The position numbers and the translations under genes were made by a program. A stretch of DNA of 64,000 nt. It comes from Burkholderia territorii (lineage in GTDB: Bacteria > Pseudomonadota > Gammaproteobacteria > Burkholderiales > Burkholderiaceae). Within the stretch, counting starts at the first letter, position 1. Each line of letters starts with the position of its first letter. The DNA lies in the NCBI RefSeq assembly GCF_902833055.1, contig NZ_CADFEJ010000010.1:62001-126000 (forward strand). Direction: 5' to 3'. Below the pieces are notes generated by a model. It ran no database searches. It saw only the letters and a program-made list of their open reading frames with translations, and was not told the origin of the DNA. Positions 22,905 to 31,113 of the stretch are shown here, piece after piece.

Positions 22905-24700
22905 TGCCCGCGTTCCGCTTCCGCGCGGCCACGGCCGATCACGACGACGACGTGTCGGAGCCGTCGCGCCTGTTCATGTCGTCGCTGCCGCCCGAGCGGC
23001 GCGAGCGGCGGCTCGCGATCGCGACGGTCGTCGTGTCGGCCGTGATCTTCATCGCCCTCGCGCCGTTCGCGGGCATGCCGCTTGCCCGCGTGTGGGGCTT
23101 CATTCCCGTGTACCAGTCGGCGATCGTCGTCAACGACATGGTCACGGCCGGCCTCCTGCTCGGCCAGTACGCGATCCTGCGCGAGAAATCGCTGCTCGCG
23201 CTCGCCAGCGGCTACCTGTTCACGGGCTTCATGGCCGGCACGCACATGCTGACCTTTCCGGGGCTGTTCACGCCGACGGGCCTGCTCGGCGCGGGCGAAC
23301 AGACGACCGCGTGGCTCTATCTGTTCTGGCACGGCGGCTTTCCGCTGGCGGTCGCCGCATACGCACTGCTGCGCGCGGCGCCGCGCGCGCAACAGCCGTC
23401 GCTCGAGCAGCGCCGTGCCGCGATTCCGCTGCTGCTCTGCATCGTCCTGACGGCCGGCGCCACCGTCGCGCTCGCGGTGCTCGCGACCGTCGGCCACGAC
23501 CTGCTTCCGCGCATCATGCAGGGCAACCGGATGGCCTCGGCGATGACGAATGCGATCGCGGTCGTCTGGGCGCTCAACCTTGCCGCGCTCGTGCTGATGT
23601 GGCGGCAGCGGCGCCGCCATTCCGTGCTGGACCTGTGGGTGATGATCGTGCTCGTCGCGTGGCTGTTCGACATCGCGCTGTCGTCGATGCTCAACCATGG
23701 ACGCTTCGACCTGGGCTTCTACGCCGGTCGGACCTACGGCCTCGTCGCATCGGCCGTCGTGCTGTTCGCGCTGCTGTTCGAAAACGGCCGACTGCATGCG
23801 CAGACGGTGCGCGCGCTGGCCGGCGCGCGCTATCAGCACCTGCTCGTCGTGCAGAAGAGCGCGCAGCTCAACGAGGCGAACGAGCGGCTCGAGCAGCGCG
23901 TCGCGGCCCGTACCGCGCAGTTGAGCGCATCGAACCGCGACCTGCGGCGCGAGGTGGAGGAGCGCGTGCGCGCGGAGCGGGCGCTGCAGGCGTCGCGCGA
24001 GGAACTGCGCGAGATCGCGGCGATCAGCGCGAGCGCACGCGAGGCGGAACAGCGCCGCATCGCGCGCGAACTGCACGACGAACTCGCGCAAACGCTCGCG
24101 ACGCTGAAGAACGATCTCGAATGGCTGCTCGACCGCGTGCCGCAGGACGATGCGCCGCTGGCGCGCAAGATCGCGGCAATGCACGGGCTTGCGCGTGGCG
24201 CGGTCACGGCCACACGACGCATCGCGTCGGACCTGCGACCGCTGATGCTCGACGATCTCGGTTTCGCGGCGGCGATGCAATGGCTCGTGGAGGATTTCCG
24301 GCACCGTCACGGCATGGCCTGCACGCTGCATGTCGAGCCGGGCGAATTGCAGCTCGACGAACCTTATGCGACGGCCGTGTTCCGCATTGCGCAGGAGGCG
24401 CTCGCGAACGTCGCGCGGCACGCGGCCGCGTCGAGCGCGACGGTGGCGCTCGTTTATCGTGACGAGACGATCGCGCTGACGATTCGAGACGACGGCGCGG
24501 GATTCGATCCCGGCGCACCGCGCAAGTCGGGATCGTTCGGGCTGGTCGGTTTGCGCGAGCGTGCGTATCTCGTTGGCGGCACGTTGCGGATCGATACGAC
24601 GCTCGGCGAAGGGACGACGGTGGAGGTCGATATTCCGGTGGCGGCTGCGCATGTGGCGATTGCGCATGACACACGAGGAGTGTCGCGGACCCAGGGGTGA
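22901..24700 (+). CDS. MASE4-domain sensor histidine kinase (HisKA_3)
   Basis: This 599-residue kinase begins with a membrane sensor of the MASE4 kind: about seven to eight hydrophobic segments between residues 38 and 310, including FIPVYQSAIVVNDMVTA, SGYLFTGFMAGTHMLTFPG and ALLFENGRLHAQ. A coiled-coil helix (NERLEQRVAARTAQL) leads to the HisKA_3 helix with the phosphorylated His392 (RIARELHDELAQTL) and an ATPase domain ending IRDDGAGFDPG / SFGLVGLRERA. MASE4 probably senses a hydrophobic or membrane-borne cue. It overlaps the regulator gene (ATGA). Confidence 0.9.
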   Translation: MMPAFRFRAATADHDDDVSEPSRLFMSSLPPERRERRLAIATVVVSAVIFIALAPFAGMPLARVWGFIPVYQSAIVVNDMVTAGLLLGQYAILREKSLLALASGYLFTGFMAGTHMLTFPGLFTPTGLLGAGEQTTAWLYLFWHGGFPLAVAAYALLRAAPRAQQPSLEQRRAAIPLLLCIVLTAGATVALAVLATVGHDLLPRIMQGNRMASAMTNAIAVVWALNLAALVLMWRQRRRHSVLDLWVMIVLVAWLFDIALSSMLNHGRFDLGFYAGRTYGLVASAVVLFALLFENGRLHAQTVRALAGARYQHLLVVQKSAQLNEANERLEQRVAARTAQLSASNRDLRREVEERVRAERALQASREELREIAAISASAREAEQRRIARELHDELAQTLATLKNDLEWLLDRVPQDDAPLARKIAAMHGLARGAVTATRRIASDLRPLMLDDLGFAAAMQWLVEDFRHRHGMACTLHVEPGELQLDEPYATAVFRIAQEALANVARHAAASSATVALVYRDETIALTIRDDGAGFDPGAPRKSGSFGLVGLRERAYLVGGTLRIDTTLGEGTTVEVDIPVAAAHVAIAHDTRGVSRTQG

Positions 24701-24731
24701 GGGCGCAGCGTCGGGAACCGGCTGAGCGGGA

Positions 24732-25030
24732 TCAGTGGTAGTCCTCTTCTCGCTGATGCCGAACGGTTAGGATTGTGACTTGATCTACGCTTTCGATCTC
24801 GAACAACAACACATAGCCTGACGCGCCGAACGACACGATCAGTTCGCGCAAAAACGGATTGTTCTCATCGATCTTGCGGCACGAAAACGAAAACAATCGC
24901 AGCATGGCGACGCCTCGTCCGATCGCTTCCGACGCTCTCGCTGCCGCTTCCACGTCACGTTCGAGCAGGTATCGATACAGCGCATCAAGTCTTCACGCGC
25001 CGCGCGCGTATATCTGACCTGATAGCTCAA
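24732..25030 (-). pseudogene. ParE/RelE-type toxin, frameshifted
   Basis: Translation from TTG 25030 (overlapping the antitoxin stop, TTGA) gives SYQVRYTRAAREDL, a good ParE/RelE start, but then leaves the conserved frame. From 24983 another frame continues ALYRYLLERDVEAAAR and runs to 24732 through ENNPFLRELIVSFGASGYVLLFEIE and ILTVRHQREEDYH. Joining them requires one extra base near 24984-24986. The intact product would be about 98 residues, the normal length of these toxins. Either the toxin is inactivated or a programmed shift or sequencing error is involved. The linked antitoxin is intact. Confidence 0.75.
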
Positions 25031-25302
25031 TCGGCCGCCTTCTTCGAACGAGCCGCTTCCAGCATGCTTTCCAGTTCACGCTGAACATCCGCGGCATCGA
25101 CGTATTCGCCCGTGCGTCTCGCCTCGTCGCGCGACGCCAAACCTCGTGCGACAAATTCGCGCTGCAAGCGTCGCCGTACTATGCCATCGCGCAGCGCTGA
25201 TTCCATGAACGCTGACAGCGTCTCGTTTTCCGCCAGTACCGATTCTGCGTCTTCCCGTAACTGCGGATCAACTCGCAGCGCAGGCATCGTGGCCGTTTTC
25301 AT
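25027..25302 (-). CDS. Ribbon-helix-helix-type antitoxin (YacA-like)
   Basis: The 91-residue protein starts MKTATMPALRVDPQLREDAE, a short N-terminal strand followed by helices (SAFMESALRDGIVRRRLQRE) as in ribbon-helix-helix antitoxins paired with ParE toxins; the C-terminal part is a toxin-binding tail. GGAGAA supports ATG 25302; an in-frame ATG at 25314 is possible. It should bind the palindrome just upstream. Its partner toxin gene overlaps the stop but is frameshifted, leaving an apparently solitary antitoxin. Confidence 0.8.
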   Translation of the reverse strand: MKTATMPALRVDPQLREDAESVLAENETLSAFMESALRDGIVRRRLQREFVARGLASRDEARRTGEYVDAADVQRELESMLEAARSKKAAD

Positions 25303-25312
25303 CGCATTCTCC

Positions 25313-25334
25313 ATGCATTACATATGCAATGCAT
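25313..25334. promoter_or_regulatory. 22-bp near-perfect palindrome, antitoxin operator
   Basis: ATGCATT, A, CATATG, C, AATGCAT is a palindrome with a single mismatched pair, sitting at the start of the antitoxin gene. It is the likely autoregulatory site of the RHH antitoxin. Its design (arms, one mismatch, palindromic core) resembles that of the operator at 18663-18680. Confidence 0.6.
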
Positions 25335-25400
25335 ACTCGCACATCCCTCCGATCAACGACAGTTGCCCATTCGGGCTGGCCACGGCCGTAGCGCCATCGC

Positions 25401-26711
25401 TCACGCCTGCGCGGCCACCATCCCCCGCTCCGAGCGCGTCCACGCAACCAGCGCGCCGATCCCGAGCAGCGCGAGGCACACGATCGGCACGATCATCGGC
25501 CCGAACGCAGTGCCCGTCACCTTGCCCGCGAACGGCATCAGGTTCTGGCTGAAGAAGCCGCCGAGGTTGCCGATCGAATTGATCGCCGCAACGCTCGCCG
25601 CCGCGCGCGCGCCGGTGAAGTAGCGCGGCGGCATCGACCAGAAGCACGGATACAGCAGCGGAATGCACGCGCCGCCGAGCACGAGCGCGATGAAGCGCAG
25701 CGGCGTCGACGGCAGCACGAGGCTCAGCAGGAAGCCGAGCGCGCCGAGCGCGGCGACGATCGCGATCGTGCGCAGGATGCTCTTCGCGCGACGCAACTTC
25801 GACGGCAGCCACAGCAGCAGCAGCACCGCGAGCGCCCACGGCAGCATGCTCAGCAGGCCGTTCGTGCTGCTCGAAACGCCGAACGATTTGACGAGCGTCG
25901 GCAGCCAGTACGTGACGCCGTACAACGACGTCGACATCAGCATGTAGGTTGCAGCGAACAGCATCACGCGCGGATCGAGCAGCGCCTTCCACGGCTGCGC
26001 ATGTTCGGCCTGCGCCGGCTTCTCGCGCTCGAGCGCGGCCGCGACGATCTGCTTCTCGCGTTCGTCGAGGAACGGCGCATCGCGGAACGACGCCGGCAGC
26101 ACGCGGAACACGACGATCGCGACGACCACGGCCGGGATGCCCGTCGCCACGAACACCCACTGCCATCCCGCGAGCCCCCAGACGCCGTTCAGGCTCAGCA
26201 GCACGCCGCCGACCAGCGAGCCGAGCATGTTCGCGAGCGCGCTGCCGAGCGTGAAGATGCCGAGCACCTTCGCGCGGTAGCTTTGCGGAAACCACAGCGT
26301 CAGGTAATAGATCACGCCCGGATAGAAGCCGGCCTCCGCGATCCCGAGCAGGAAGCGCAGCGAACAGAATGCGGGCATCGACGTCGTGAAGCCCATCAGC
26401 ACGGTGATGAGGCCCCACGTCAGCATGATCCGCGCGAGCCATACACGTGCGCCGTAGCGATGCAGCGCGAGCGTGCTCGGCACCTCGAACAGCAGGTAGC
26501 CGATGAAGAACAACGACGACGCGAGACCGAACGCGGCCTCGGTCATGCCGAGGCTGTGCACCATCTGCAGCTTCGCGAAGCCGACGTTCTGCCGGTCGAT
26601 GAACGCGATCAGGAACATCACGACGAGAATGGGCAGCAGGCGCCGCGCCATTTTCGACATGATGCGCCGCTCTTCGGCGGACGCGGGGTCCAGGGTTTCG
26701 GTGGTGTTCAC
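25401..26711 (-). CDS. MFS transporter, anion:cation symporter (ACS) type
   Basis: A 436-residue, twelve-helix carrier with the ACS-family signatures IAFIDRQNVGFAKLQM, SSLFFIGYLLFEVPSTLALHRYGARVWLARIM and RFLLGIAEAGFYPGVIYYLTLWFP. Relatives import tartrate, galactarate, phthalate or hydroxyphenylacetate. The start is GTG 26711 with a strong GGAGGAG upstream. It lies 113 bp after the stop of the Tat-exported binding protein gene, in the same orientation, and probably shares its promoter. Substrate not known; an aromatic or sugar acid is likely. Confidence 0.88.
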   Translation of the reverse strand: MNTTETLDPASAEERRIMSKMARRLLPILVVMFLIAFIDRQNVGFAKLQMVHSLGMTEAAFGLASSLFFIGYLLFEVPSTLALHRYGARVWLARIMLTWGLITVLMGFTTSMPAFCSLRFLLGIAEAGFYPGVIYYLTLWFPQSYRAKVLGIFTLGSALANMLGSLVGGVLLSLNGVWGLAGWQWVFVATGIPAVVVAIVVFRVLPASFRDAPFLDEREKQIVAAALEREKPAQAEHAQPWKALLDPRVMLFAATYMLMSTSLYGVTYWLPTLVKSFGVSSSTNGLLSMLPWALAVLLLLWLPSKLRRAKSILRTIAIVAALGALGFLLSLVLPSTPLRFIALVLGGACIPLLYPCFWSMPPRYFTGARAAASVAAINSIGNLGGFFSQNLMPFAGKVTGTAFGPMIVPIVCLALLGIGALVAWTRSERGMVAAQA

Positions 26712-26824
26712 TGCGGGCTCCTCCGTGAATCGGTTGCTTGTCGGTTGAATCGGCGCCGCGCGCGATGCACGCGCGGGCGCGGGGTTGTTCGATGAAATCG
26801 CGGTCCGGGAACGGACGGCGGCAC

Positions 26825-27847
26825 TCAGCCGGTTCGGTAATCGTCGAGCATCGGCGCGAACATCTCGTGCCACGCGCGCGGCTTCGCCTTGATCGTGCCG
26901 GCGAGATACAGGAATTCGACGTAGTCCATCAGCTGGTTCGGCCGCACCGAGAAACGCGTGTCCGGCGCGGCGAGCATCCGCATCACGTCGTCGTGCGACA
27001 CGCCGACACCCGACGAGGCCGCATACAGCGCGGCCGCCGCGCGCGGATCCTGCGCGATCAGACGGTTCGCTTCGTCGAGTGCGCCGAGAAACGCCGCGGC
27101 CAGCGCGGGCTCCGTATCGACGAGCCGCTTCGGCGCGAACACGACATCGAGCGTCAGCGGGCCGAGCACGTCGACCGAATTCACGACGCGATGAATGCCC
27201 GGCTGGCGCAACTCGAGCGTCGAGAACGGCGGTGACGTGAAGTGCGCGGTGACGCCGTTCTCGCGGCGAATCAGCGCCTGCATCGCCTGCGGATGCGGCA
27301 GATTCACGGTGATCGAATCGAGCTGCGCGAAGTGCGTCGCGCCGAGTTGCCGGCTCGCGACCATCTGCAGCACGACCGCCGACAGCGACGTGCGGATGCC
27401 CGGCACGGCGATCCGGTCGGCCGGCGTGAAGTCGCGCAGCGACGCGAGGCCCGGCCGATTCGCATTGAGCGACAGCGACGTCGTGGACAATCCGCTGATG
27501 CCGATCACCTCGACGTTCGGGATCCCGCGCGCCCGCGCCCACAGCTCGATGAAGCCCGGCGCGCCGGCGCCCGCGAAATCGAGCGTACCGGCCATCATCG
27601 CGTCGTTGACGGAATTGCCGCCGTCGAGCAGCACCCAGTCGACCGCGACCTCGCGCAGGCCATGCCGCACCGCGTGCCGCTCGAACAGCCGCTGTTTCTC
27701 CATCACGAGCAGCGGCAGGTACAACACGCCATAACCTTTCGAGATCCGCACCGTGCGCGGCTTCGCGCGCACCAGCGTCGGTGCGGCGAGCATGCCGAGG
27801 CCGGCTGCGAGCAACGCGCGGCGACGCGGCGACGCGATCATGCGCAT
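26825..27847 (-). CDS. Orphan NMT1/SsuA-type periplasmic binding protein with Tat-like signal
   Basis: The 340-residue protein opens with a twin-arginine-like signal (SPRRRALLAAGLGMLAA, cleavage after LVRA), followed by an NMT1/THI5-like solute-binding fold: KGYGVLYLPLLVMEKQRLFER, LDGGNSVNDAMMAGTLDFAGAG, VIGISGLSTTSLSLNANRPG. This class delivers nitrate, sulphonates, taurine or aromatic sulphonates to ABC transporters. No ABC permease or ATPase is encoded here; instead an MFS gene follows and a TctD/TctE-like two-component system is divergent. It may therefore act as a sensor partner or depend on components elsewhere. Confidence 0.82.
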   Translation of the reverse strand: MRMIASPRRRALLAAGLGMLAAPTLVRAKPRTVRISKGYGVLYLPLLVMEKQRLFERHAVRHGLREVAVDWVLLDGGNSVNDAMMAGTLDFAGAGAPGFIELWARARGIPNVEVIGISGLSTTSLSLNANRPGLASLRDFTPADRIAVPGIRTSLSAVVLQMVASRQLGATHFAQLDSITVNLPHPQAMQALIRRENGVTAHFTSPPFSTLELRQPGIHRVVNSVDVLGPLTLDVVFAPKRLVDTEPALAAAFLGALDEANRLIAQDPRAAAALYAASSGVGVSHDDVMRMLAAPDTRFSVRPNQLMDYVEFLYLAGTIKAKPRAWHEMFAPMLDDYRTG

Positions 27848-27943
27848 GCCCGCGTGCCGGGCGCGGCGAGCACCGCGAACGAGAAGGCGGCCACCCGCGT
27901 CGGGCTTCGCCGTGGAATCGGCCGCGCCTTCGTCGTGCCCGTG

Positions 27944-27956
27944 ACATGCTGCATGT
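27944..27956. promoter_or_regulatory. Short perfect dyad in the binding-protein / two-component divergent promoter
   Basis: ACATG-CTG-CATGT is a 13-bp inverted repeat in the 239-bp space between the binding-protein gene and the response regulator. It could be a half or core of an OmpR-type or other operator; it is short, so confidence is low. Confidence 0.3.
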
Positions 27957-28086
27957 TGCCGTCTCCTCTGGTATTAATGCCGTCATCGCTCGTTCCGGCT
28001 CAACACAGGTTATCGAGCGAGTCTGAGAAAATGCTGACATCCCGCCCCCGGGGAAACCCCTAACTCATCTACCTGCAAACGGCACC

Positions 28087-28752
28087 ATGCGCATTCTCGT
28101 CGTGGAGGACGATGCCGAAATCGGCGCGGCGATCCACAGCCGCCTCGCGCGGCTCGGCCATGCCGTCGATCTCGAAACCGACGGCTCGATCGCGAACGGC
28201 TTGCTGCGCGTCGAGCGCTTCGACCTCGTCGTGCTCGATGCGAACCTGCCCGGCCTCGACGGCTTCTCCGTGCTGCGCAACCTGCGCGCATCGGGCAGCA
28301 CGACGCCGGTGCTGCTCGTCACCGCGCGCTCCGCGATCGACGACCGCGTGAGCGGCCTCGGCCTCGGCGCCGACGACTATCTCGTGAAGCCGTTCGACTA
28401 CCGCGAACTCGATGCGCGCGTGCAGGCGCTGCTGCGCCGCAACAGCGGCCACGCGAACGACGTGCTGACGCTCGGCGGCCTCGTGATCGACCGCAGCAGC
28501 CGTCTCGCCGAACTCGACGGCCAGCCGCTGTCGCTGTCGCGCCAGGAGTTCGCGCTGCTCGAGATTCTCGCGAGCCGCCCACAGCGGATCTTCTCCAAGG
28601 ACGAACTGCTGAACCAGTTGTTCAGCTTCGGCAACGAGCCGACCGCGAACGCGGTCGAGCAATACGTGACGCGCGTGCGCAAGAAGCTGCACGGCAGCAC
28701 GGTCGAGATTCGCACCGCGCGCGGGATGGGGTATCAGATTGCCGCGCATTGA
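28087..28752 (+). CDS. OmpR-family response regulator (TctD/QseB-like)
   Basis: This 221-residue regulator has a receiver (VVEDDAEIGAAI, phosphoacceptor Asp51 in VVLDANLPG, YLVKPFDYREL) and a winged-helix DNA-binding domain (LSLSRQEFALLEILASRP, NAVEQYVTRVRKKL, IRTARGMGYQI). It overlaps the kinase gene by 14 bp. Such pairs regulate uptake of tricarboxylates and other organic acids; the divergent binding protein and MFS carrier are the obvious targets. Confidence 0.9.
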   Translation: MRILVVEDDAEIGAAIHSRLARLGHAVDLETDGSIANGLLRVERFDLVVLDANLPGLDGFSVLRNLRASGSTTPVLLVTARSAIDDRVSGLGLGADDYLVKPFDYRELDARVQALLRRNSGHANDVLTLGGLVIDRSSRLAELDGQPLSLSRQEFALLEILASRPQRIFSKDELLNQLFSFGNEPTANAVEQYVTRVRKKLHGSTVEIRTARGMGYQIAAH

Positions 28753-30160
28753 CTGGTTCCCGAAGACGCTGTTCGGGCGCACGCTGCTTTTCATCGCGCT
28801 CGTCGTCGCGACCGGCGCGCTCGCGCTTGCCGCGATCGCGCGCTACTACGCGGGGGTCGCGGCCGAGCGCGCATACGACCAGTTGCTCGCCGGCGCCTCG
28901 ATCCAGGTCGCGGAAAACCTGTACGTACAGGGCGGCGTGCTGGCGCTGAACCCGCCCGTCGCCGCGCTGTCGACGCTGTCGCGCTACGACCTCGTCTACT
29001 ACAAGGTCGTCGATTCGCGCGGCGTCGTCGTGGCCGGCTACAACGATCTCGCAAGCCCCGCGACGCTCGCCGCCGCGAAACAAGGGCCGGCGTTCGCGAA
29101 CGCCGTCTACCAGGGTCACCGGATCCGCACCGCCACCATCGCGCGCTACATGCCCGAGGAGAGCACGCCGGGCTGGGCGCTCGTCACCGTTGCGCAGACA
29201 ACCAATGCGCGGCAGCAGCTGACGAACGACATGAGCATCAAGGTGTGGACGCTGATCCTGCTGATGAGCGTGCTCGCGATCGGGGCGAGCGGCCTGGCGA
29301 TCCGGCGCGGGCTGCGCCCGCTCGCGCAGATCGGCACGATCATCGCCGCGCGCGACCCGGCCGATCTGCGGCCGGTGGCCGTCGACACGCCAAGCGAGAT
29401 CGACGCGATCATCGGATCGATCAACGGACTGATGCGCCGCCTCGCCGAGCGGATCAACGCGATGCAGCGCTTCATCGCCGACGCCGCGCACCAGATGCGC
29501 ACGCCGCTCGCGCGCCTCGACGCGCAGATCGAATTGCTCGACGGTGAAGCCGATCCCGCGCGTCATGCGGCGCGGCTCGACGCGCTGCGCGCGACCTGCT
29601 CGGACGTCGGCCGCCTCACCGGGCAGTTGCTCAATCATGCGATGGTGATCCATCGTACCGAGGTCGTGCCGCTGCAACCCGTCGACCTCGTCGCACTCGC
29701 GAAGGACGTGCTCGGCCGCTCGATTCCGCTCGCAGGCGCGCGCGACGTGGCCGTCGCGTTCGCGAGCGACGCGCCGCATGCGTGGATCGACGGCGATGCG
29801 ATCAGTCTGCAGGAGGCGTTGTCGAACGTGCTGCACAACGCGTTGCTGCATGGGCATGCGGACGACATCGTCGTGTCGGTCGCCAGCGCGGGCAACGTGG
29901 ATCGTGCGGTGACGCTGACCGTCACCGACAACGGGCAGGGAATTCCACGCGAGCATTGGGACGCGGCGCTGCAGCCGTTCGTGCGGATTGCGCCGGACGG
30001 CAGCGAGCGCCGCACGGGATCGGGGCTCGGGCTCGCGATCGTGCGGGAAGTGATGAAGGCGCACGGCGGACGCGTCGGGTTCGCGTTTCCCGATGCGGGC
30101 GGGTTCGCGGTGGTGCTGACGTTCCCGCAGGCAGCGACGAAGCGCGCGGGCGAAGCTTAG
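28739..30160 (+). CDS. TctE-like sensor histidine kinase
   Basis: A 473-residue kinase with a first membrane helix at about 12-34 (LLFIALVVATGALALAAIARYY), a periplasmic domain of the 2CSK_N/TctE type to about 160, a second helix around 175-193 (VWTLILLMSVLAIGASGLAI), a HAMP-like linker, the phosphoacceptor His251 in DAAHQMRTPLARL, and an ATPase domain (LSNVLHNALLHG, VTDNGQGIP, GSGLGLAIVREVM). The start appears to be TTG 28739, overlapping the regulator stop; no ATG fits better. It senses a periplasmic ligand, perhaps through the neighbouring binding protein. Confidence 0.87.
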   Translation: MPRIDWFPKTLFGRTLLFIALVVATGALALAAIARYYAGVAAERAYDQLLAGASIQVAENLYVQGGVLALNPPVAALSTLSRYDLVYYKVVDSRGVVVAGYNDLASPATLAAAKQGPAFANAVYQGHRIRTATIARYMPEESTPGWALVTVAQTTNARQQLTNDMSIKVWTLILLMSVLAIGASGLAIRRGLRPLAQIGTIIAARDPADLRPVAVDTPSEIDAIIGSINGLMRRLAERINAMQRFIADAAHQMRTPLARLDAQIELLDGEADPARHAARLDALRATCSDVGRLTGQLLNHAMVIHRTEVVPLQPVDLVALAKDVLGRSIPLAGARDVAVAFASDAPHAWIDGDAISLQEALSNVLHNALLHGHADDIVVSVASAGNVDRAVTLTVTDNGQGIPREHWDAALQPFVRIAPDGSERRTGSGLGLAIVREVMKAHGGRVGFAFPDAGGFAVVLTFPQAATKRAGEA

Positions 30161-30174
30161 GGAACCGTACGATC

Positions 30175-30348
30175 TTATGCACGCGCCATCGAGCGCCGCA
30201 TGACGACAGACGCGCGGCCGTCGCTGTCGCCGTCGTCATCGGCAATGCGCTGCGCGCGTCGCCGCAGCAACCGCTCCGGCTCGTCAAACCGGCAGTCGCG
30301 CAACGGCCGCCACAACGCGCCGACGCCGGCGCGTTTCCCGACATCCAC
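30175..30348 (-). CDS. Possible small basic protein, uncertain
   Basis: A frame from GTG 30348 to TAA 30175 has codon use like real genes here (mostly G/C third positions) and would make 57 residues, VDVGKRAGVGALWRPLRD through MRRSMARA, rich in Arg. No family is recognised, the start lacks a good Shine-Dalgarno, and it could be the tail of an older, decayed gene following the Lrp-type regulator. Confidence 0.25.
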   Translation of the reverse strand: MDVGKRAGVGALWRPLRDCRFDEPERLLRRRAQRIADDDGDSDGRASVVMRRSMARA

Positions 30349-30386
30349 GGCATCGCTCTTTCGGCAAAACCGATGCAACGAAATGG

Positions 30387-30818
30387 CTAGGCCTTGTGCG
30401 TCGACAACAGGATGCTCGTTTCGGTATTCGCGATCCCGTCGATCAGGCGGATCGCGCCGAGCACGCGATCGAAATGCTCGAGCGAATCGGCATGCAGCTC
30501 GGCGACCAGGTCCCAGCGCCCGTTGGTGCTGTGGATCGACGCGACGTTCGGATGCCCGCGCAGCACCTTCACCACTTCCGCGCCGCGATTGCCCTGCACG
30601 GCGATCGACATCAGCGCGCGGATCCGGTGTCGTTCGGCCGCCGGCTTGAGCCGCACCGTGTAGCCGACGATCACGCCGTTCTTCTCCAGCCGCGTCAGCC
30701 GGTTCTGCACGGTCGCGCGCGCGACGCGCAATTCCTTCGCGAGGGTGACGACGGGCATCCGCGCGTTGTCGCGCAGCAGCGCGATGAGCTGCCGGTCGAC
30801 GTCGTCGAGCGTAATCAT
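30387..30818 (-). CDS. Lrp/AsnC-family regulator
   Basis: This 143-residue protein has the Lrp helix-turn-helix (DDVDRQLIALLRDNARMPVV, LAKELRVARATVQNRLTRLE) and a RAM ligand-binding domain (IRALMSIAVQGNRGAEVV, ASIHSTNGRWDLVAEL). It is divergent from the ornithine cyclodeaminase gene and very likely controls it in response to an amino acid such as arginine, ornithine or citrulline. ATG 30818 begins the conserved part. Confidence 0.9.
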   Translation of the reverse strand: MITLDDVDRQLIALLRDNARMPVVTLAKELRVARATVQNRLTRLEKNGVIVGYTVRLKPAAERHRIRALMSIAVQGNRGAEVVKVLRGHPNVASIHSTNGRWDLVAELHADSLEHFDRVLGAIRLIDGIANTETSILLSTHKA

Positions 30819-30887
30819 GAACGGACCTTCCTGTTGAGCGTGAGACGACCGACAGCGTGTCGGACCGCGCGCAATTCGACCAGCGCG

Positions 30888-30899
30888 GTTTGTACAAAC
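30888..30899. promoter_or_regulatory. Perfect 12-bp palindrome, candidate Lrp-type operator
   Basis: GTTTGTACAAAC lies 70 bp upstream of the Lrp-type gene within the 295-bp A/T-rich divergent region shared with the ornithine cyclodeaminase gene. Further A/T-rich patches to 30965 could be additional half-sites. No gene is seen in the rest of this interval. Confidence 0.5.
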
Positions 30900-31113
30900 T
30901 GCCGGATACGACCAGCAATTTGCCAAGTCTATCGATAAATCTGCCACTTTTGCCGTCTTTTTGTTGGCTCGACTCACCGAAATAATGACTCCATCGACCG
31001 GCCGCACACGCCGCGCCGCCGCTTTTGATGGAGCCGGGGCCCGGGCCGTCGCGCCCGCCCCGGTCGACCAGCATGCCTGGACACCCGTACCGGCACAAAT
31101 TGGAGACAGACCG

